Shown here in pieces: positions 60,828-64,000 of a DNA stretch of 64,000 nucleotides. Both the position numbers and the translations under genes were made by a program. A model generated the notes under the pieces. The model was not told the origin of the DNA. It saw nothing but the letters and a program-made list of their open reading frames with translations, and searched no databases. Location: assembly GCF_014635305.1 (NCBI RefSeq), contig NZ_BMCS01000003.1, positions 641,000 through 704,999 of the forward strand, written 5' to 3'. Numbering within the stretch: position 1 is the stretch's first letter; each line of letters begins with the position of its first letter. This stretch comes from Williamsia phyllosphaerae. GTDB taxonomy: Bacteria > Actinomycetota > Actinomycetes > Mycobacteriales > Mycobacteriaceae.

Positions 60828-62042
60828 ATGAGCACCGCACGTGGACGCACCGTCACACGACTAAAGGACGAACTGCCCGTGCTCGTCGCCCGGTCGGTCG
60901 ATGCCGTGCGGGAGGCGATTCCCGCCTATCGCGACCTGCGGGGTCCACAACTCGACGAGGTCGAGAACATCGCGAGGGCATCCCTGCACCGGTTGCTCGA
61001 ACTGTGGATCGATGACGGCGACATCGAACGGGACCGTCCCGCGTTCCGCGCGATAGGCACCGCTCGCGCCGCCGACGGACGGCCGCTGACCGACATCCTG
61101 CGCGCCTATCGCGTCGCGGCCGACGTGTTCGTGCGGCACGTCGTCGACCACCACCTCGACGAGCTGGAACCGGCCGACGTCGCCGACCTCAGCCTGCTGG
61201 TGCTCCGCACCCTCGACGCGGTCTCCGAGGCGATCATCGACGCCTACACCGCGTACCGCGATCGTCTGACCTCTGATCGCGGACAGGCGCAGGCCGCGTT
61301 CCTCGACGATCTCCTCGCCGGTCGACAGAACTCGTCCGGTGCGATCGCCGACCGTAGTCGGCAACTCGATCTCGTCCTCGCCGGACGCCCACGGCTGCTG
61401 ATCGTCGCCGCAACCGACCCTGCGGATTCGGTGTCCGACGACGACCTCGACACGATCCTCCGAGCGCTCGGCGCGTCGCCGCACACCGACCAATCCGACC
61501 CCGCGCCGCGCGCCCACCTGTGCACGAGGCGCGGGACCCGGGGAATCCTGCTGCTGTCCGGCCCGGTCGACCGCGCCGTTCTCGACACCGTCTGCGCCGC
61601 ATCCGATCTGCGTGGCTGCCTGATGCCGGGACGGCCGATCGCCGACGTCGCCGCCACCTACCGGTTGGCCTGCGACGGACTCGACACCGCACCGGGACAC
61701 GCGTTCGCGGACCGGGAGTTGCTCGACGACGGGGACTGTCAGCTGCTCGTGCTCCTGACCGCGCGCGCGACGGCCGACACCGATGCGGTCGTGTCATCGG
61801 TGCTCGGCCCGCTGCGCGATCCTTCCAACTCGCACCTGCTCGACGGTGTGCGGGCGTTCATCTCGACCGGCACCGCGACGGCGGCCGCCGCGGAGCTGCA
61901 CGTGCACCCGCAGACGTTGCGGTACCGACTACGTCGCGCCCGGGAGTTGACCGGCCGCGATCCGCGACACGCCTGGCATCGCCTCGCCCTGGACACGGCC
62001 ATCCAGTTGCGACAACTGGACGGAGCCCTCAGGACTCGGTGA
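60828..62042 (+). CDS. PucR/CdaR-type transcriptional regulator
   Basis: A 404-residue regulator with a long sensory region (about 1-340) and a C-terminal PucR helix-turn-helix. HVHPQTLRYRLRRARELTGR near residue 365 is the recognition part. Such proteins respond to intracellular metabolites, often purine- or sugar-related, and control nearby catabolic genes. ATG 60828 is used. It is divergent from the FAD-binding dehydrogenase. A TCACCCGGTGA palindrome at 60795-60805 in the shared promoter could be its site. Confidence 0.88.
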   Translation: MSTARGRTVTRLKDELPVLVARSVDAVREAIPAYRDLRGPQLDEVENIARASLHRLLELWIDDGDIERDRPAFRAIGTARAADGRPLTDILRAYRVAADVFVRHVVDHHLDELEPADVADLSLLVLRTLDAVSEAIIDAYTAYRDRLTSDRGQAQAAFLDDLLAGRQNSSGAIADRSRQLDLVLAGRPRLLIVAATDPADSVSDDDLDTILRALGASPHTDQSDPAPRAHLCTRRGTRGILLLSGPVDRAVLDTVCAASDLRGCLMPGRPIADVAATYRLACDGLDTAPGHAFADRELLDDGDCQLLVLLTARATADTDAVVSSVLGPLRDPSNSHLLDGVRAFISTGTATAAAAELHVHPQTLRYRLRRARELTGRDPRHAWHRLALDTAIQLRQLDGALRTR

Positions 62043-62670
62043 TCTGTCGCTCGAGGTCGGCGATCCGGGAGCGCAACTCGGCCGTCTCGGCGGCGTGCGC
62101 CTGGTTGAGGTCACGCACGTAGTCGCGGTCGTACTGCGGGACCAGGCTTCGCGAACAGTTCCAGTCGAACGCCTCGATCGTGATGATGATGCTGCGCTCG
62201 GCCCGGGCCGCGATCCGGCTGTCACCGACAGTCATCAGCCGCTCCAACAGATCCGGGTCATCCGCCGCGTCGACGACCCGCGCGCGACCGAACAGTTTGA
62301 GTCGGATCTTGCGGGGGTAGTCCGCCACGAACATCGCGATCCGGCCGTTGTCGTCGATGTTGCCGACCGACACGAACTGGGCGTTGCCGTGGAAGTCGGC
62401 GAAGCCGATGGTGTTGTCGCCCAGATGGTGCAGGAACCCGCGCGGACCACTGCGGTACTGGATGTACGGGTGGCCGCCGGCCGTGACCGTCGCCAGATGG
62501 AACTGGAACACGCCGACCAGCAGCGCGATCTCCCGCTCGTCGAGATGATCCGGCCCGTCGTCGTCACGTTCGGTGGTCGCCCCGTACACCTCGTAGCTGC
62601 CGTCGACCCTTTGCCGCTCGAGTGCGCCGTGACCGAACATGAGGCGCGCATAGCGGTTCGACACGACCAC
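62029..62670 (-). CDS. Pyridoxamine 5'-phosphate oxidase-like protein
   Basis: A 213-residue PPOX-fold protein. ALLVGVFQFHLATVTAGGHPYIQYRSGP near residue 50 is the substrate-binding strand pair, cited as the key HLATVTAGGHPYIQ part. GNIDDNGRIAMFVADYPRKIRLKLFG near residue 102 is the usual cofactor-binding turn. A C-terminal 50-residue helical tail (RDLNQAHAAETAELRSRIADLERQ) looks like a coiled coil, perhaps for dimerisation. GTG 62670 starts it. Its 3' end overlaps the convergent PucR gene by 14 bases. Confidence 0.88.
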   Translation of the reverse strand: MVVSNRYARLMFGHGALERQRVDGSYEVYGATTERDDDGPDHLDEREIALLVGVFQFHLATVTAGGHPYIQYRSGPRGFLHHLGDNTIGFADFHGNAQFVSVGNIDDNGRIAMFVADYPRKIRLKLFGRARVVDAADDPDLLERLMTVGDSRIAARAERSIIITIEAFDWNCSRSLVPQYDRDYVRDLNQAHAAETAELRSRIADLERQITES

Positions 62671-62797
62671 CCGCCTTCCCGTCGATCAGTCATGAGCCGA
62701 CACCTCGGAGAGCACCTGCTCACCGAAAGGTACTCGGTCGGCTCCACCGCGGTGATAGACACATACCTCGGGACGTTCACTGCGAGAGGCGGATGAC

Positions 62798-63256
62798 ATG
62801 GCGATCCAATCGTGGTCACACATCGGGATCTGCTGCTCCGATCTCGACCGATCGACGGCGTTCTACGTCAACGTGCTCGGCTTCCGTGAGCTCTTCACGA
62901 TGGACCTCGGCCCCGAGTTCGCCGCGACGATGGAGATCGACGGCCAGTTCACCTCGCGGATGCTGGCGCGTCCGGACATGCGGCTGGAACTGGTGCGTTG
63001 GACCGCGCCAGAGGGCATGGGCGAGCGCGAACGGCGCCCGATGAACCAGTTCGGTTTCACCCATCTCGCCTTCCGCGTGGAGGCGATCGACGATCTGTGG
63101 GAACTCGCCGAAGAGCACGGCGGAACTGCGCAGCGTCACACCGTCTCGCGAATGGAGGGCGCCGGCGGATCGGTCACCGGCGCGGTCTATCTGACCGATC
63201 CGGACGGTGTGCGCATCGAGTGCATGGCGGGCGTCCCGGATCTGTCCACCCTCTGA
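62798..63256 (+). CDS. Glyoxalase I-like VOC protein
   Basis: A 152-residue VOC protein. The first half has SHIGICCSDLDRSTAFYVNVLGF with His8 and the Glu in MRLELVRW. The second has FGFTHLAFRVEAIDDLWELAEEHGG with His and the C-terminal Glu in VRIECMAGV, giving a plausible His/Glu/His/Glu metal site. ATG 62798 is used. It may be a glyoxalase, epimerase or extradiol-type enzyme; the context does not decide which. Confidence 0.88.
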   Translation: MAIQSWSHIGICCSDLDRSTAFYVNVLGFRELFTMDLGPEFAATMEIDGQFTSRMLARPDMRLELVRWTAPEGMGERERRPMNQFGFTHLAFRVEAIDDLWELAEEHGGTAQRHTVSRMEGAGGSVTGAVYLTDPDGVRIECMAGVPDLSTL

Positions 63257-63267
63257 TCAGAGCCCGC

Positions 63268-64000
63268 TCAGCGCCGGCTCGGATCGACGATCGAAGCCAC
63301 TATCTCGCGGGTGGCGACCTTTCCCTCGGGGGTCGGCAGGACCGGGTAGACGTGGATGGCTCCCTCGCACTGTGTCAGTCGCGCCTGTCCCCCGCCGTCG
63401 ACAATCATGCGCGTCAGGGCGAGTACGTCGGGCAGGAACAGATCGCGGGTACCGCACCAGATGTCGATCGGTGGGAGCCCGCGCAGCGGCCCGCGGATGG
63501 GACTGACCCGCGGGTCGTCGAGCGGCAGGTCACCGGCCCACGCACGCGCCGCCTCCCGCAGCCCGACGGAGCTGAGCCACGGGTCGCGTTCCTCGACCGC
63601 GGCGATCTCCGGATTGGACAACGTCGCGTCGAGCCACGGCGACACGAGCACGACCTGTGCCGGAAGGGGCAGGTCCGGTATCGGCAACTGTTGGACAAAA
63701 CCCAGCGCGAGGCCGGCGCCCGCCGAATCGCCCATCAGCGTGATCTGCGAGGGGTCCGCGTCGGTGAGCAACCGCCGGTACACCGACCCGACGAGGTCGT
63801 AGGCCTGCACCGCGGTGTGCTGCGGCGCCAGACCGTAGATCGGGACGTCGACGCGGACCCCGGCGTCGACCAGCCTGCTGATGAAACCGTAGTGCTGCGG
63901 GGCGATCTCGGAGATGTAGGCGCCGCCGTGCAGGTACAGCACCGACCTGCTCCACCGACCGTCCTTCGGCACGATGCGATGGACGTCGAAGTTCGATTCC
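63268..64000 (-). CDS. Alpha/beta hydrolase, N-terminus outside the window
   Basis: The last 244 residues or so of an HSL-type (alpha/beta) esterase whose start lies beyond 64000. The oxyanion YLHGGAYI motif is near 63924-63900, the nucleophile is in LMGDSAGAGLALGF near 63740-63700, Asp is in WCGTRDLFLPDV and the catalytic His is in GAIHVYPVLP near 63345. The frame remains open upstream to the window edge with no clear start. It resembles lipases of the LipR/steryl-acetyl-hydrolase type. Confidence 0.85.
   Translation of the reverse strand, partial: ESNFDVHRIVPKDGRWSRSVLYLHGGAYISEIAPQHYGFISRLVDAGVRVDVPIYGLAPQHTAVQAYDLVGSVYRRLLTDADPSQITLMGDSAGAGLALGFVQQLPIPDLPLPAQVVLVSPWLDATLSNPEIAAVEERDPWLSSVGLREAARAWAGDLPLDDPRVSPIRGPLRGLPPIDIWCGTRDLFLPDVLALTRMIVDGGGQARLTQCEGAIHVYPVLPTPEGKVATREIVASIVDPSRR

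Overview
The window is high-GC, densely packed, mostly single-copy chromosomal DNA from a mycolic-acid actinobacterium (order Mycobacteriales). The best guess is Gordonia or a close relative. The reasons are GTG starts, many 4-bp ATGA/GTGA overlaps, several F420-type enzymes (LLM class and PPOX class), a PapA-like acyltransferase, a possible trehalose-mycolate acetyltransferase, TIGR03086 and MpaB-type proteins, and many TetR regulators. I saw no rRNA, tRNA, CRISPR array, insertion sequence or phage gene.

Layout. From 1 to 5.6 kb there is the start of a fumarylacetoacetate-hydrolase-like gene, an aldo/keto reductase, a DUF1295 membrane enzyme coupled to a flavin oxidoreductase, an SRPBCC-like protein and a Tat-exported BBE-type flavoprotein. 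From 5.5 to 11.4 kb, all on the minus strand, come envelope and secretion-related genes: a PapA-type acyltransferase, a small helical WXG100-like protein with a DUF1023 hydrolase, and an acyltransferase-3 membrane protein coupled to a YceI protein. From 11.6 to 24.5 kb there is a DGPF protein with its ECF42-type sigma factor, a TetR repressor divergent from a TetX-like monooxygenase over a two-site operator, an APC permease, an SDR enzyme, a TetR-TauE pair ending in a strong terminator, a secreted PQQ-type sugar dehydrogenase and an MpaB-type oxygenase.

From 24.5 to 29.7 kb a TetR gene diverges from a tightly overlapping three-gene operon: a conserved protein, an F420-dependent LLM oxidoreductase and a rifampin-phosphotransferase-like dikinase. 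This is the best candidate here for an uncharacterised catabolic or detoxification system. From about 30.3 to 38 kb the DNA is visibly more A/T-rich and looks like an accessory or decaying stretch. It has a truncated SDR pseudogene, a two-domain cold-shock-like gene with a frameshift, small membrane and lipoprotein genes, a structured leader, a tandem repeat and two long non-coding stretches. The exception is a coherent minus-strand operon of YceI, an ABM-like protein and an AlkA-like glycosylase.

From 38 to 45.3 kb there is an alpha/beta hydrolase with a small conserved protein, then a 2OG-Fe(II) oxygenase overlapping a methyltransferase and divergent from a second methyltransferase. A GMC oxidoreductase and a long aldehyde dehydrogenase follow, which probably oxidise an alcohol to an acid in two steps. 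From 45.3 to 54.7 kb are mixed housekeeping and catabolic genes: a deaminase, an orphan TctC-type lipoprotein, hydrolases, glyoxalase-fold proteins, a class V aminotransferase-like protein and an LLM enzyme. Between two convergent genes at 47.6 kb is a 62-bp element with two concentric inverted repeats.

From 54.7 kb to the end there is a UvrA-like ABC protein divergent from a UBP-type zinc finger, a sulfite-oxidase-type molybdoenzyme coupled to a ferredoxin-reductase-type flavoprotein, an FAD-binding dehydrogenase divergent from a PucR/CdaR-type regulator, a PPOX protein, a glyoxalase-fold protein and a truncated alpha/beta hydrolase at the right edge. Functions are read from motifs and remembered family resemblance; no database search was possible.
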